Positions 12,258-24,925 of a DNA stretch of 64,000 bases are shown one piece after another; positions within the stretch are counted from its first letter, which is position 1, and the number at the start of each line of letters is the position of its first letter. The translations under genes were made by a program, and so were the position numbers. This stretch comes from Platynereis dumerilii (Eukaryota > Annelida > Polychaeta > Phyllodocida > Nereididae). The stretch spans positions 3,838,452 through 3,902,451 of the forward strand of contig JAPTHN010000038.1 of assembly GCA_026936325.1 (NCBI GenBank). The letters are read 5' to 3'. Under the pieces are notes generated by a model, which worked only from the letters and a program-made list of their open reading frames with translations, had not been told where the DNA came from and did not search any database.

Positions 12258-12815
12258 GATCAATTATTTTCAATAATCTCAAAATTAAGTTACACTGGCT
12301 GCCAATCAAACACCGAATTGACTACAAAGCAATCCTGCTTACTTTCAAAGCTCTGAATGGATTAGCTCCACCTTACATCCGTGAGCTCCTGATTGAATAT
12401 CGTCCAACTCGATCCCTACGCTCCATGAACGCTGGCCTGCTGGTCCAACCTCCATATAAATGTGAAGCATATGGTGGTCGTGCATTTGAAATCATCGCCC
12501 CTCGACTTTGGAACGACCTTCCCCCCTCCCTCAGGCAAATGCCATCGTTGAACATGATGAAGAAAAGCTTAAAGACTCATCTTTTTAGATTAGCATATCC
12601 TTGATTTTACTTTGTACAACTAGCCCTAGTCTATTTTATATTTATTGTATTTACACACATTTCCTAACTTTTATGGACAATTTTTACATTTCCTCACATT
12701 TATGGTTTTACAACTTCTTCCTGTTAAATTTCCATGTACAGTGCATTAGAATGTTCTTAGCAGATAATGCACTTTAAATATGTAATAAATTAAATTAAAT
12801 TAAAATTAAATTAAT
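12258..12815 (+). mobile_element. L2-like LINE, 5'-truncated 3' end
   Basis: The fragment holds the C-terminal part of a LINE ORF2, an AT-rich 3' UTR and an (AAATT)n tail at about 12787-12815. GGATGTT occurs at 12251 and 12816 and may be the target duplication, though it is short. The coding part is described separately. Extreme 5' truncation is the normal outcome of target-primed reverse transcription. Confidence 0.8.
12260..12604 (+). pseudogene. LINE ORF2 C-terminal domain (L2/CR1 group)
   Basis: One frame is open without a start codon to a stop at 12602-12604. From 12287 it reads LHWLPIKHRIDYKAI, then LTFKALNGLAPPYI, RSLRS, GRAFEIIAPRLWNDLPPSLR and KKSLKTHLFRLAYP. This is the typical tail of L2-type ORF2 proteins, downstream of the reverse transcriptase; its exact function in the family is unclear. 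There is no reverse transcriptase domain here. The frame is undamaged over its roughly 105 recognisable codons, so the insertion is not very old. Residues before LHWL may be partly flank. Confidence 0.8.
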
Positions 12816-15697
12816 GGATGTTCTTACTGTTTAAGGTACAACCTGATGACTGCAAAATGAATACTAAAATGATAATTACTATTGAATATATGCTCAGTTC
12901 CTACAGTTGCATCATAACGTGCAGAGAGCAGAGCTTCATCCCTTAAAAGTAAGATATAGACTGTTACACGGCCTAAAGCCATGCACACCTTATTACAAGA
13001 AAAATGCATTAGAGCATCTACTACAGTGTAGTACTCCTGTTCTCATCGCTTCATGTTGAAAAAAATTATGTTTGTTTCCCTGCCATCCATAATGTACCAT
13101 GCAATTAGCACCAGACATTAGCAACCTCAGTCTTTGTCCTCATGGTCGTCTGGGCAATGCATGTGGGCACACAAGGATTGATGATGATAGCGAAGTGCTA
13201 TGTGACTAAAGTACAGGCTCTTTGTATGATATATATCTTTTGCAAAGAGTTCTGTGCCTCTCTACTGTAGTTTGCTGAATGCTGAACCTATTATAATAGC
13301 CTGAGCATAGTATGAGTCCTCTGAAACATGTAACAGCTCTTTTGTATGATGTACATGTAAAGGTGCAATGAGGACAAATCAACAGCCATCATTACTCACA
13401 AAGTGGAAATTTCAAAGTGAAGTGTTCCTCTCTGTAACTATTGAAACAGCGGCTCTCAAAGAGTTCCTTAACAATGAGTTGGTAAATCAATGCTTTTTTT
13501 CGTACTCCCCTTCTTTCACTATCAAAAAGCTGAGCATTAAACTGGCAAGATCAAAGATGCACCATATTTACCTAAAAATGTCAATTATGACCTGCTGACA
13601 AAGCACAAAATTTCTTTAATGCAGTAAAAAAAGGGAGCTATTTTACTGACAGCAGCTCCTTTTACATTTTAAATTAAAGCATACCAAGATGCTATTAGCA
13701 AACCTAACAAGTTTAAGGTAGTAATATGCATAAATTTTACATGTGACTTTTACCGACATATTGTATCCATTAGCTCCAAACAACAAATTCAGTATTCTGA
13801 AAATGCGTCTTCAAATAATGCTCACAGACTTTCTTAAAAGTTGTAATGACATTCAACATCTAATGGTTCACTATTTATATGTGTTTAACCACTTTCAACT
13901 ATTTTCTGTTGACCTTCAAAGCATGTCAAGGAGTCCTACTCTTCCTCCAATCAAATCAACCAACTTTTGAGTTATATATATGTATAAGCCCTAAGGGAAC
14001 ATCTACATTTTAGCAACATTGTACATTTGATTCTTGGCCCATCCATATTGCCTTGTCACCGGGCCATTCTTGGTCGGCATGGTACTTTTTCCTTCCTTTC
14101 ACTATAGGACAATGTGACTCGTGTTGCTGTGTCTTCCGTATGTTTGCCTCAAGATGCATCAAACAAGTTTTAAAAGCGACTATGCCCAATAAGAACCAAT
14201 AACAAAATGATTATATAATATATTTGAACATTTACAACGTGCAACATGTAATTTTTTTATGTCAACTGCTGTTTGGTATAACCTTCCTTAAAGAATGTTG
14301 TGAATATAATCATGAACAAATGCCAGCATGTTATCTGGCCTCAAAGTGTGGAAATACCATGCAGCTTCACTTCATCATCATGAATGCAGTAGATTTTTGG
14401 AAAGGTGAAATTCTGTGCAAAAAAAATTTGACATTTCAAATAACTTATTTTGCTGACATTTTTTAGAATGAACCTTCAAATATATGTTTTCAATACAAAT
14501 CACCAACTGAGTATCAATGAGGCAATGCTGCCATTTTATCACTGAAATTCGTCATGTAGTTAATTTTGGAACTATACTCCAGGTCTTAAGCTTAAACTTT
14601 TAGCGCTCTTAGTGAATTTGGCACCATTTGATCAACAAGAAACCATGGGTAGGACAACAGGTAATGTGGTTTCCTTGTATTGTAGTAAAGTGTTTGTAGC
14701 ACTTCGTACACACAGCTCTTGAGTAGTAGTATGTCCCGTTGTTTTGCGACGGGGTCTGAGGGTGAACGTCCTTGCATATGACGAACTCATGAGAGAAGAG
14801 AGAAACCAAATCAAAGTTGAAAGTATTTTCTGAGGAAAATGTATCTTATAACTGAAGAAATACAGCCATTTGGCTCATAGATGTATTTTAGGGCAGGTCA
14901 GGGGGGCTGTTGCTACCCATGCCCCCCCAAAAAAAAAAAATTCTGGCTAGAAGTCTAAAAACATTCGGGCAGAGGGTTGATAGGCAGTTTTGAAAATCAA
15001 TGGTTTCCAAGCGATTTGGTTTGAAATGTTATTAGATAATATCTAGAATTTGAAATTTGGGCAAATCTCGCTCATCCTCTTTAAAAAGTTCACATGCGGT
15101 ATGCCTATGATTTGGCAGTTTGAGAACATCAATGACGTCCTCATTGCTTGCTTGGTCAGAAAACATCCTCGGAGATTTGAAAGTTAGCTGTGAATTACTT
15201 CTCTGGCATAAAATTCAGCTGAGTAGAATAAAAGCGTTATGAGTCCTGGCCTTAGTAATGCAACATCTGATCGATGTTTTAAACCTACCTGTTGCAAGCA
15301 AACTGTGTGGCTGCATATTGCTGCTGAAATTGATGCATCATCAAAGCCATCAACACAAAATGTGCGGATTCAATGGACGCAGTGTAAAGGAGTGACAATT
15401 AGATGTTACGGGAGAGGTCTAGATTTTTTTTATAGACAAATTATTTGTGGCCTGGTTTTGGTGAAATGTACGTAAATTATTTCTGTGTTGATAATGCAAT
15501 GAATGATGGACATTCAAAACTATGTGCTATTTCTGTCCAGTCCAACAATACAGTAGGCTCAGAGCAAGGTAGTATTGCAATTTATAATGCCTTACCCCAA
15601 TGCATCCTTTCTTGCCTGATCAATAACTATATATTCTATTCACTGCTCAGACAGGCATCTCCAGTTGTTTATATGTTTTGGCTGACATGCTTGTATT
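12816..15697. other. Mostly unassigned; family P piece at about 13020-13210
   Basis: About 13030-13200 matches 26690-26790 and 56030-56120 (shared TATGTTTGTTT and TTAGCAACCTCAGTCTTTGT-type strings). An imperfect hairpin lies at about 13627-13662. Frames of 60-90 codons (for example 13743-13970, 14224-14466, 15239-15475) look like chance. The rest shows nothing that I can name. Confidence 0.5.
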
Positions 15698-17887
15698 TGC
15701 TGACAATCCACTTGTGCTAATGCATCGTCTCTTTTTTCTGCTCTGCTGCTAATGACGAGATCCTCTGTTATCCATCCTGGCCAGCTTCTCTATTGACTTC
15801 CAGTCCTGGTGCCCTAATGCTGCGAGGACCTTCTTGCAGTTGTTGGCCTTGGAGAATAGTCACTAATAGTCCTGAGAATTATATTTAACCAATTATCATT
15901 ATTCACGTTCAGTTAATATTTGTGGAAAATGCAGAGTATAAAGTCCCAGTATTGTTCTTAATATGGCTACATTTTTATGGAGATTATCTCCCACTGAAAG
16001 CATCCGTCCTCTGATTCATTGGGCTTTATCTGTGTACCTGTCTTCCTGAGACTCTAAAACTCAATTAGCAGACCCTTAATGCCATACATACGAGGCGAAA
16101 GGTCCCAGGATTCTACAGAGGAGTTAATCACTTTCCCTCAAAGAGCATCAGCTTCTGATGATTAGACATTCTCAAATATACATGGCGAAACGAGCTTTGC
16201 AAGATCTTGCTTTGAAAGTAATCTGCTCAAATCTGCTCTAATCTGCTCTAATCCCTTCAGCATTTAAATCACCTTGATGAGTATGATTCACTTTAATCCC
16301 AGGATCAAATAACTCTAATCACGCATTCTCTTATGTCAAGTCAATATGTATCACATCTATGTATATTAAGATATATTAAGAGTATTCGTTTCTTCTCTTC
16401 TGAAGATGGTTTCAAACATCACAATGTAATATATTGTAATTGTAATATACACGACTACTTAGTTATTTAACAAATAAGATTCCCAGTGGAAACGTAGTTA
16501 TTTTAATGCATATTAATCAATGCAAATATCAGTTATAACCTCCTTTACGAAATTGCCATCCAATTCATTGAGAGTCTTCCGTGCAGACAGTCACGCAGTT
16601 CTTGAATAACTGCGATCTTTGCAACATCACACTCAAGCATCGTATAACTCGTCAATTCCAGGGCAGAACACTTTGCACCAACCTCATGTTAGCAGTGCAT
16701 AGAACTAAATTGTTTGCTTTTTGGAATTTTCATAATTTTTTCGCACTTCTTCTTTAATGACTACATAATTTGGAAGTAGTAATGCTGCCTCACTACCACT
16801 GCACCAAATATTCTGTTAGTTAATAGACAAGATTGTTAGTTCAGTGTTACCAAGGCCATGCCACTGAAGAGCTTCCTGCAGTTACTCATTTACTTAATTC
16901 CCTCATTTATTTTGTAATTTGGGACAATCGCTGCTTTCCATCTCCAAGGCAAAGGCTGTTCTGAATTTCCGAGTCCACAATGGTTTACTAGCACCAACTA
17001 CTCAATTCCATAGTAATGGATGCGTATATATCGGAATCTGAAAATGCAGCTGAATTCTGCTGCAAATTCAAAAGTTGCATGAGCTGTGTGAACTTTGACT
17101 GTTGAGCATATAAATAAATGCAGATACAGTTTGACTAAAAAAGGTATACTTTTCTGCAATCACAAAAACAGGACAGGTGATGAGTTTCCTTGGATGAGTT
17201 ATATTGATTGCCGTTAAAATTGTTCTGTCCTTCCCTATAGTTTTTCCTACAGCAGGTGAAAGGTGCTGTTATAGAAAGGACATTTAAAAAATTGAATTTT
17301 GCTACTTTTTATTCTAAAGAGGTATTCCATATTTATGAGCTGGAGCTTGCAAGTTCAGAAGCAAGGCTGTCACATTTGGCAAGTCAATCTTTTACTTGGG
17401 GGTCTTATAATGCACCACCTCAATAGTACCAGCTGTGACTTGTCAACAAAGCCCTATTGCAAGACTGGTCCTCCATTTAACGCAACTTGGCCTCTACTAT
17501 TGCAGGTCAGCGGAAGTGCTTTGTAATCTTCCCTTAATTACTTAGAGTCAACACGACATTTGGCCAAGGCGCTTCCTGCTTTGGCCTGTAATCTATCAAA
17601 GCAAAGGTTGGACTTAGCAGCAAGGATCACCTTGCAGGTTTGCACAACTTCTTTTTAAGAATATTGCTGCGTGCACTCAAACCGACCCCAGTCCCTCTTT
17701 TACGAACAGCGCTGCAGGTTGTCACATATGTCGTCAAAACTCAGGGCAGGTTGTCACATGCTCGAAGCAGGTTGTTACACCGTGTATAACTTAAATGTGC
17801 TACTGTGCCTTGTTGAAGTGAATAGGAGGATTGCCATTCGACATATATTTCAAATCTTTCTGGCAAATATAATCAAGTCAATCTATG

Positions 17888-17967
17888 GGCCTTAGCAGGT
17901 AATATTGGTCTCGGCCTGTGGCCTCGACCAATATTACTGCTTCCGCCAATAAAACTCAATATTGGTC
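17888..17967. repeat. Palindromic repeat, copy 1
   Basis: GGCCTTAGCAGGTAATATTG and the GACCAATATTACTGCTT / CCAATAAAACTCAATATTGG strings match 56958-57045, and similarity continues outward for some 40 bases. Present in copy B only. Confidence 0.75.
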
Positions 17968-19955
17968 TCCTAACCATCCCGTATCTATATAATATACTTA
18001 TAATGTCATTCAAAATCATGGCTCCATATCGGACATTTTTATAGCGACGTCTTAACCTGGAAGAAAAATTTTCTTATAAAAGTTTGAAGATTGTCAGTCA
18101 ACAGAGGCCATATTTTTTGCGTGTGAAACGTCATCAATATGTGTGTATATATAATTTGGGTTACAGACCTTGCTACATCTTCGATTTTCATAATTTAAAA
18201 ACCTCCATATATCAAATAAACTCCTCCGAATTCAATGCACTTATTCATTTTGCTCTATTTGCAATATTAACTTCGCAAAAGGCTTTTCGGCGCATCACGC
18301 TGCAATGTGCAGAGTTGTAAAATCGCAGTGACCCACAACAAACCAGTGGCAGATCCATGATTGGCCTAGGTCTGACTTAGGCCAATTTTGCTTATAGGCT
18401 GACAATATAAGAAGAGGTTCTTAATGCTTTTCCATTGAACTTTACTGTAGGCTTATACTAAATGTTCCAATTCAGCTTCCACCATGATTGTCCACCAAAC
18501 ATTTCAGTTGGCATTTATTTGAAAGAATTTACCATTTACAAGTTTTTGGATTTTCATGAATAACCCTATTTCAAATCAATGGCTAGCCTATTGAGACAGA
18601 ATATTGAAATTGACAAATATATACATATATTATATACCATAGTTTTGTCATACTGGCAAGTACACAAGTTGCTCTATCCCAGTTACCATAACAAACCATT
18701 GCCATCACCAGGTTTTTGTTTGTTTGTTTGTTTTTTCTTGGCTGGGAGCTTTTCATGTTTTACAAAAATGTTATTCCACACAAAATGAATCAAAATAACA
18801 CGATTCATTTTTCAGATATTGGTAACTCTGTGTATATAAAACTCCATAGCAAAATAACTTATAAATTAACCCTAACTTCGCAGATGCATTAAATTCTTTG
18901 CATGCTGGCTCATTCCGTTACAGTTTTTAAAAGAAGGTCAGACCAAAGTTGCTATAGTACCCTTTTTTAAAGGGTACTTTTCTTGTTAAGAATGCGGCAC
19001 TCGGGGGAGGTTGTCACATAGTCTGGGAAGGTTGTCACATACAACATCAGTTTATATTAGGGTTGGTGTTTTTATGCCTTCTTCACAACACTTTATTCTT
19101 CTTGCTCTTGTTTATCACAGCAATATAAATGACCCAAGGCTATCAGCACAAATCCTCTCAAATGTGATCCACCACCACATTAATAACTTAGTGTAATGGC
19201 CCTGGCAATATATTGCATGCAGTTCCAATGACATGTGATCTTGCCAAAGGCACCAGCTTACAATATGCAAGCATTAGATTTCTTATTAACAAAAGGTTTC
19301 ACAATATAGTGTAGGTCTGAGTTGGATTCATCTTAACAAGACCAGAGAATTGAGGTCGGGTGAGGCGCTGGTCCCATCTCCTTTCTTTGGGTCCAATTTA
19401 AATCCATCCTGCTCATAATAATACCACCATTCTGATATGAGTTACTCATACCTGTTGTGACACAAACCACTTGCTTGCATATTGCAGACTGATGCCTCAG
19501 GCTGCATCATTGCTGCTGCATTCAATATACTGTCAAGGCCATTACACTAAGTTGTGATGTAGTATCACAATCAGGGGGATTTTTGCTGATTTCCAAGTAA
19601 ACTGGTAGGGTTGAACGAGAGAAAGAAGTATTATATATAATGGTGAAGAAATGCATCAGGTATCAGATTCTTAAAAAAGAAATAGATTAACCTTCTGTCA
19701 GGTGAACAAATAAGGCAATGGCATTGTGATGTGGTAAACATTGTTGCTGCATGGTGATGTCATTTTTTTTTTTTAATGACAGACAATAGACTCTCCTTTG
19801 TTACTAATATTTCTAAACATTTTTAGTGAAACCAATCGATAAAATAAAAACAAACAACCATCAATCAGGGCACTGACTAAAAATATAACTCGCTATTTAG
19901 ACCCTGATAACAGTCAACAGGTCACAATAAAAATCACTCACAAAAAATGTCATAT

Positions 19956-20164
19956 TTCAGCATCCATTTGAATATTAAACTTTCCATCCGACATAAAAGT
20001 TTGCTCTCCTTGAGCTTTCAGCTACTTTACAAAGCCTTGTTCACAAGTTATTGATGACTGGCGGTGCTGGTGTTGTTCACAGCTTCAGATCTCAACATAT
20101 TGTTTAATATTCAAATGGGTTAAGAAACAGACATAGATGACTCTACACAGTGATAATTCAGCAT
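19956..20164. repeat. Hairpin-bearing segment between TTCAGCAT repeats
   Basis: TTCAGCAT lies at 19956-19963 and 20157-20164; copy A has it once (near 9421). The 193 bases between carry CCATTTGAATATTAAAC and its inverse GTTTAATATTCAAATGG. Either a small 8-bp-duplicating (hAT-type) insertion in copy B or a deletion between the direct repeats in copy A. The right inverted repeat is not terminal. Confidence 0.55.
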
Positions 20165-20392
20165 TTTGTGCTCTTTACTTTAGGGGTCTTACATATTAAA
20201 AATGTGCTGAAAGACAGGTACCAAATTTAGGTGTAGTTGCAAATTATGACTTGTCGTGAAGCTCCCTTTTCAACGTCAGAGCCATGATATATGAATGAAT
20301 TTCTTTTTCATGGCGGAAAGTTAAGTGTATCATTTCAAGCAACTATAAAGAAATGATAAGTGTCTCACATGCAAATTATTTTTAACATGCGC

Positions 20393-23300
20393 TACTTGAT
20401 GCCAATGATGGATATAGACCCCGATTTTCAATTTTTCAATGATATAGCTTGCCTACAAAATCACACTGGGAATTGTCAATATTATCTGGAAGATACATTT
20501 AATGCGAAAATAGCTGATCTTGCCGATGATTTGTTTTCACTTTTCCACCATAATATAAGAAGTTTACCAAGGCATTATAATGAATTTCTTAGTTTTATAG
20601 ATAACCTGGATAATGAATTTACAGTTATTGGGTTAAGTGAAACGTGGCTCACAGGAGCAAGCTGTGATCTATACAATATCAATGGCTATAATCACATTTA
20701 TCAATGTAGAGAGCAACGACCTGGAGGAGGTGTTAGTTTATTTATTTGTGAAAATATACATTATGTTGTGCGATCAGACTTAGCTAGAAATAACTTGCAT
20801 CTAGAATGTATCTTTTTAGAAATTCCAAAATCTGAGCATTTTCATGAAAAAGATATTCTTATTGGTATGGTGTATAGACCACCCAACACAGATCTTCTAG
20901 AATTTAATATTAGCTTTACTGAAATTGTATCGGCTGTTCATACTGAAAATAAGATTGTATATCTTATGGGTGACTTTAATGTTAATCTGCTAAATGTAGA
21001 TTCTCATGCTGGAAGCGCAGAATATATTGAGATGTTTTACGCTCATGGCTTCCTTCCAATGATATGCAAACCTACACGTGTGCAGAACCAGTCTGCCACT
21101 GTCATTGACAACATATTTTGCAATGATATTTTCAGCCATCACTTAGTCAATGGGATATTAGTAACTGATATTTCAGATCATTATCCTATATTTTCTCTGG
21201 GTTTGAATAAAAAACTTAAACCTCGTGAGACAATGCAGAAGATAAGAGATTTCAGTGATAGAAACATAGTTAAATTCCAAAACATGTTGACTACTATTAA
21301 TTGGCAGTCAATTCTTGATATTCAGAATTCTCAGGAAGCATTTACTTTATTTTATGAACAATTTAGAAACACATTTAATCTATGTTTTCCACCAAGGCAA
21401 GTGGAAATTAACTCTTATCATTCACGTAAACCCTGGTTGTCTTCTGGTATTAAAATTTCGATTAAGACAAAAAATAGGCTTTATGCTAAATATAAAAGAA
21501 ATCCGAGTAATCAAAATCATAGTTCATATAAAATATACAGAAATAAGGTAACTTCCATGATACGATTAGCAGAAAAAAAATATTATGACAATGAATTTCT
21601 TGCTAATAAATGTAATTTAAAGAAGTCCTGGACTATTATTAAACAAATTGTTAATAAGAAAAAGAGTGTGATCAATTCACAATTCTTGATAAATAATCAG
21701 ACAACGAGCGAGTTAGAGTCTGTAACTCGTCACTTTAATAATTTCTTTGTTAATATTGGTCCTAACTTAAGCAGAAATATTCCTCTTTCGGATACTGACC
21801 CCATTGGATACTTGGCTAATAACAATGTAAATGGTAGTTTGTATCTGCATCCAACTAATGTGGCTGAAGTTAATAGGATAATAACTGATTTACGTAATAG
21901 CAGCCCTGGATGTGATGGTATCAGCGCGAAACTATTAAAATGTACTTCACATATATATATACATGTCCTGGTTCATTTAATAAATCTTTCTTTAATGCAA
22001 GGTGTTTTCCCAAACGAAATGAAAATTGCTCGTGTTGTCCCGTTATATAAATCTGGTGATGTGAGACTAATTAAAAACTACCGTCCAGTTTCAATATTGC
22101 CTGTTTTCTCAAAATTATTTGAACGCATTGTGTATAATAGATTATCTGAATTTATTGATACTCAAGAAATACTGAACAACTGCCAATTTGGTTTCCGTAA
22201 AAAACATAATACAACAGCAGCTTTGATTGTCTTAGTAGATAAGATATTGAACGGGTTTAATAATGGGGATATTACATTAGGTGTTTATCTTGACTTTAGT
22301 AAAGCATTTGATACTATAAATCATAACATTCTTAAGAAAAAGCTGTATCAATACGGAATAAGAGGCAAAGCATTAGATTTGATTGTCAATTATTTGAATA
22401 ATAGGAAGCAGTATGTAACTTATAATGGTTATGATTCAGATTTGTTGCCAATTTCATGTGGCGTGCCACAGGGCAGTATTTTAGGTCCATTGCTTTTTAT
22501 TTTATATATAAATGATTTACCCTCTGTTTCTAATAAATTATTTTCGATACTCTATGCAGATGACAGTAACATGTTTATTCAGGGAAAAGATATATCTAAT
22601 ATGATAGCTATTGTTAATGATGAACTGAAGAAAGTTGTAAAATGGGTAAATGCCAATCAGCTTTCCCTAAATGTTGACAAAACTTTTTTTATGATTTTCA
22701 AAACCAGGAGAAGGAATATTCATGTTTCTGACAACATTAAAGTACAAAATAGAAGTATTGAGAGAGTTAATGACATTAAATTTTTAGGGGTGATTTTGGA
22801 TAGTCATTTATCTTGGGATAAGCATGTGATCCATTTGAAAAACAAGATTGCAAAAAGTATCGGTATAATTAATAAGGCAAGAAAGGTACTTAGCAAAGAG
22901 ACCTTAATTACATTATATTATTCATTTGTGTATCCTTACCTTAACTATGGAATTGAACTTTGGGGTTGTTCATCAAAACATAATCTTGCCTCTCTTCATA
23001 AAATGCAGAAAAGGATTGTTAGAATGATTTGCAAGGTCCATTTTCATTATAATACAGCAACACTCTTTCTGGACTTGAAGATGTTGAATGTTGATAAAAT
23101 TTATCAGTATCATGTAAGTTTGTTGATGCTTAAAGTTTATAAGAATCTGGCTCCTGTTGTGTTAAAAAATATGTTTAGGAATAATTATAATATGTATAGC
23201 ACTCGTCAAATACTGGATTATATGTTGCCTCTATTTAGATTAGCTATTTGTCAAAAAGGGTTTAGATATATGGGTATTAAGATTTGGAATTATATAATCC

Positions 23301-23673
23301 GTCGTTTCAATGTAGATTTTTCTATGAGTACCATAAAAAAGTATATTAAACAGCATATATTAAATCATGATATTAATATTTTACATTAAACCATGATGTT
23401 ACTGTGGGTAGTGGACTCAGCTATTATTATTTAATTTCATAATGATAATTGTTTTTTTATATTTAGATAAGCCTATGACATTTGTTTACTTTGTAATTTA
23501 TAGTATAAAGATTTTCACTTGATATCATTTGTGTCTCCTGTGCATATTTTAAAGCTTTATAGCATGTATCGCACACTATACACGCATTTTGCGTCTTGTG
23601 TGCAGTTTTGTAGCTATGTTTGTATGTTATTTCATTCTTGAATAAAGTTATCTTGAATCTTGAATCTTGAATA
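20393..23673 (+). mobile_element. Non-LTR retrotransposon (Jockey/CR1-group LINE), 5'-truncated
   Basis: A 3.28-kb insertion in copy B of family P. The intact site in copy A (near 9640) reads through without it. ACATGCGC stands on both sides (20385-20392 and 23678-23685); extending outward gives TTTTAACATGCGC against TTTTACATGCGC, an imperfect 12-13-bp duplication. The element ends in a short tandem tail of TCTTGAA units, as in CR1/L2/Crack-like LINEs that use no poly-A. It has no ORF1 or 5' UTR, so it was truncated on insertion. The 3' UTR (23390-23650) is AT-rich. The intact frame suggests a recent arrival. Confidence 0.92.
20399..23389 (+). CDS. LINE ORF2: APE-type endonuclease and reverse transcriptase
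   Basis: About 996 residues from the first in-element ATG; the frame is also open upstream from a GTG at 20360, but those codons are flank. Numbering from that GTG, the apurinic-like endonuclease spans about 60-280 (HNIRSL 64-69, SETW 93-96, YRPPN 172-176, GDFN 204-207, SDH 272-274). Reverse transcriptase spans about 500-760: NYRPVSILPVFSKLFERI, the FGFRKKHNTT motif, LDFSKAFD with catalytic Asp at about 645, GVPQGSILGPLLF, and the YADD box at 732-735. A C-terminal region of about 230 residues follows. The protein nicks the target and primes cDNA synthesis at the nick. There is no internal stop or frameshift. Expression is doubtful because the 5' promoter region is missing. Confidence 0.93.
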   Translation: MPMMDIDPDFQFFNDIACLQNHTGNCQYYLEDTFNAKIADLADDLFSLFHHNIRSLPRHYNEFLSFIDNLDNEFTVIGLSETWLTGASCDLYNINGYNHIYQCREQRPGGGVSLFICENIHYVVRSDLARNNLHLECIFLEIPKSEHFHEKDILIGMVYRPPNTDLLEFNISFTEIVSAVHTENKIVYLMGDFNVNLLNVDSHAGSAEYIEMFYAHGFLPMICKPTRVQNQSATVIDNIFCNDIFSHHLVNGILVTDISDHYPIFSLGLNKKLKPRETMQKIRDFSDRNIVKFQNMLTTINWQSILDIQNSQEAFTLFYEQFRNTFNLCFPPRQVEINSYHSRKPWLSSGIKISIKTKNRLYAKYKRNPSNQNHSSYKIYRNKVTSMIRLAEKKYYDNEFLANKCNLKKSWTIIKQIVNKKKSVINSQFLINNQTTSELESVTRHFNNFFVNIGPNLSRNIPLSDTDPIGYLANNNVNGSLYLHPTNVAEVNRIITDLRNSSPGCDGISAKLLKCTSHIYIHVLVHLINLSLMQGVFPNEMKIARVVPLYKSGDVRLIKNYRPVSILPVFSKLFERIVYNRLSEFIDTQEILNNCQFGFRKKHNTTAALIVLVDKILNGFNNGDITLGVYLDFSKAFDTINHNILKKKLYQYGIRGKALDLIVNYLNNRKQYVTYNGYDSDLLPISCGVPQGSILGPLLFILYINDLPSVSNKLFSILYADDSNMFIQGKDISNMIAIVNDELKKVVKWVNANQLSLNVDKTFFMIFKTRRRNIHVSDNIKVQNRSIERVNDIKFLGVILDSHLSWDKHVIHLKNKIAKSIGIINKARKVLSKETLITLYYSFVYPYLNYGIELWGCSSKHNLASLHKMQKRIVRMICKVHFHYNTATLFLDLKMLNVDKIYQYHVSLLMLKVYKNLAPVVLKNMFRNNYNMYSTRQILDYMLPLFRLAICQKGFRYMGIKIWNYIIRRFNVDFSMSTIKKYIKQHILNHDINILH

Positions 23674-24925
23674 TTTTACATGCGCAATATTTTACGCGGG
23701 GTTGTTCAGATTGTCCATACAATAAGTATTAACAACCTAATTCAAAATGAACTTCTCGGAAGCATCACTTCATAGAGCACCATTTTCATAGAGATTATCT
23801 CAAATATTATAAAGGCCAACAGGACTTGTACATTTTCAACACCAGGCGGTGAGGGAGGTTAGCAATTAAGTGTTCAGCTACGCCACATATATGATTCAAT
23901 TTGTACAGTAACTATTCTGTCTGATCAATACCACCATATCTTTTTGTTACCTTTAAGGAATTGCATAAGGCTGCTGTAAGTTCCTTGTCCCTAAGTCCAA
24001 CTTTTTCTGTGAGATAGATTACAGGCCAAAGCAGGAAGCGCCTCGTGCAAATGTCGTGTTGACTCCAAGTAATTAAGAGGAGATTACAAAGAACTTCCGC
24101 TGGCCTGCAATAGTAGAGGCCACACTGTGTATTGAGTGGAGGACCAGTCTTGGCTTTAACGATACCCACCTTGCCATTAAATTTGCGCCAATCATATGCA
24201 AAATTCAATTCATAAGCTAATACCTTTTGAGGATAATAAAAACTTCTAAGCAATGGAGTTGCCTGATTTGCAAAATTATGTGAGTTCAACTGATTTCCTT
24301 ATACTCCTGAAGAGCCATGCAATGTTTGTAAATGACACATACATAAATTTTTGACTGCATTAAAATGTATTTATTTATATATTTGCTTAATTATTCAATA
24401 TGAAAAGAGAGATATAACTGTATAAGTTAAGGAAATTAACAGTGTGATTTTGTTTTCCTTTTCTCAAGGGTGTTGAAGATCTTTATCAGCTACAACTTAC
24501 TTTCAAGGGGCAAATAGGCAGTTCAACATAAAAATTCTGCAGTATTTGTGTGCCGGGAAATTTCCTTGGTTTATCTGGGATGTCTTTCAGGGATTCATGG
24601 TGGTTTTAAATCAGCCTGACAGGTACAAATGGCATCACTTGTGTGTGCTCTAACCTGGAGTGGCAGGTTGTGAATGGGCATTCACAAGTGGCGGCATGTG
24701 GTGATGATTGGCTAAAGTGATTTATGCCTCTACTCTCGTTGAATCAAGGCAGCTTTAGAGTGTTTAAATGCAAAGCAAATTTACATTATTTTTTCACCTT
24801 AAAGTTTTCTATTCTTAAAGCCATTCACAGAATATTTCCAAATTTAGATACAGGATGTTACCTCAGTAATATGGAGCCTTTTTGTCAAATGAAGTCTCCT
24901 CATTATGACATGAAAACAGTTTTTA
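23674..24925 (+). repeat. Family P, copy B, second part
   Basis: Matches 9650-10970 of copy A and 25490-26590 of copy C. It holds the inverted 130-base module (about 23980-24125) and the short hairpin near 24668. The copy switches at about 24925 into sequence homologous to 2150 and 19080, where copy C begins. Confidence 0.82.

Larger units (their letters stand above)
15698..20392 (+). repeat. Family P, copy B, first part
   Basis: Starts with the same bases as position 1 (TGCTGACAATCCACTTGTGC) and follows copy A through the 130-base module at about 17505-17640. It keeps segments that copy A lacks, including about 17880-18950 and 19560-19740. At 19541-19560 it shows the uninterrupted version of the site into which the 6.56-kb element inserted in copy A. 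It is cut at 20392 by a LINE. Confidence 0.82.

Noticed and set aside
20360-20398. GTG start for the LINE ORF2
   Set aside because: Those codons lie in the flanking repeat and target duplication; the first in-element ATG is at 20399.
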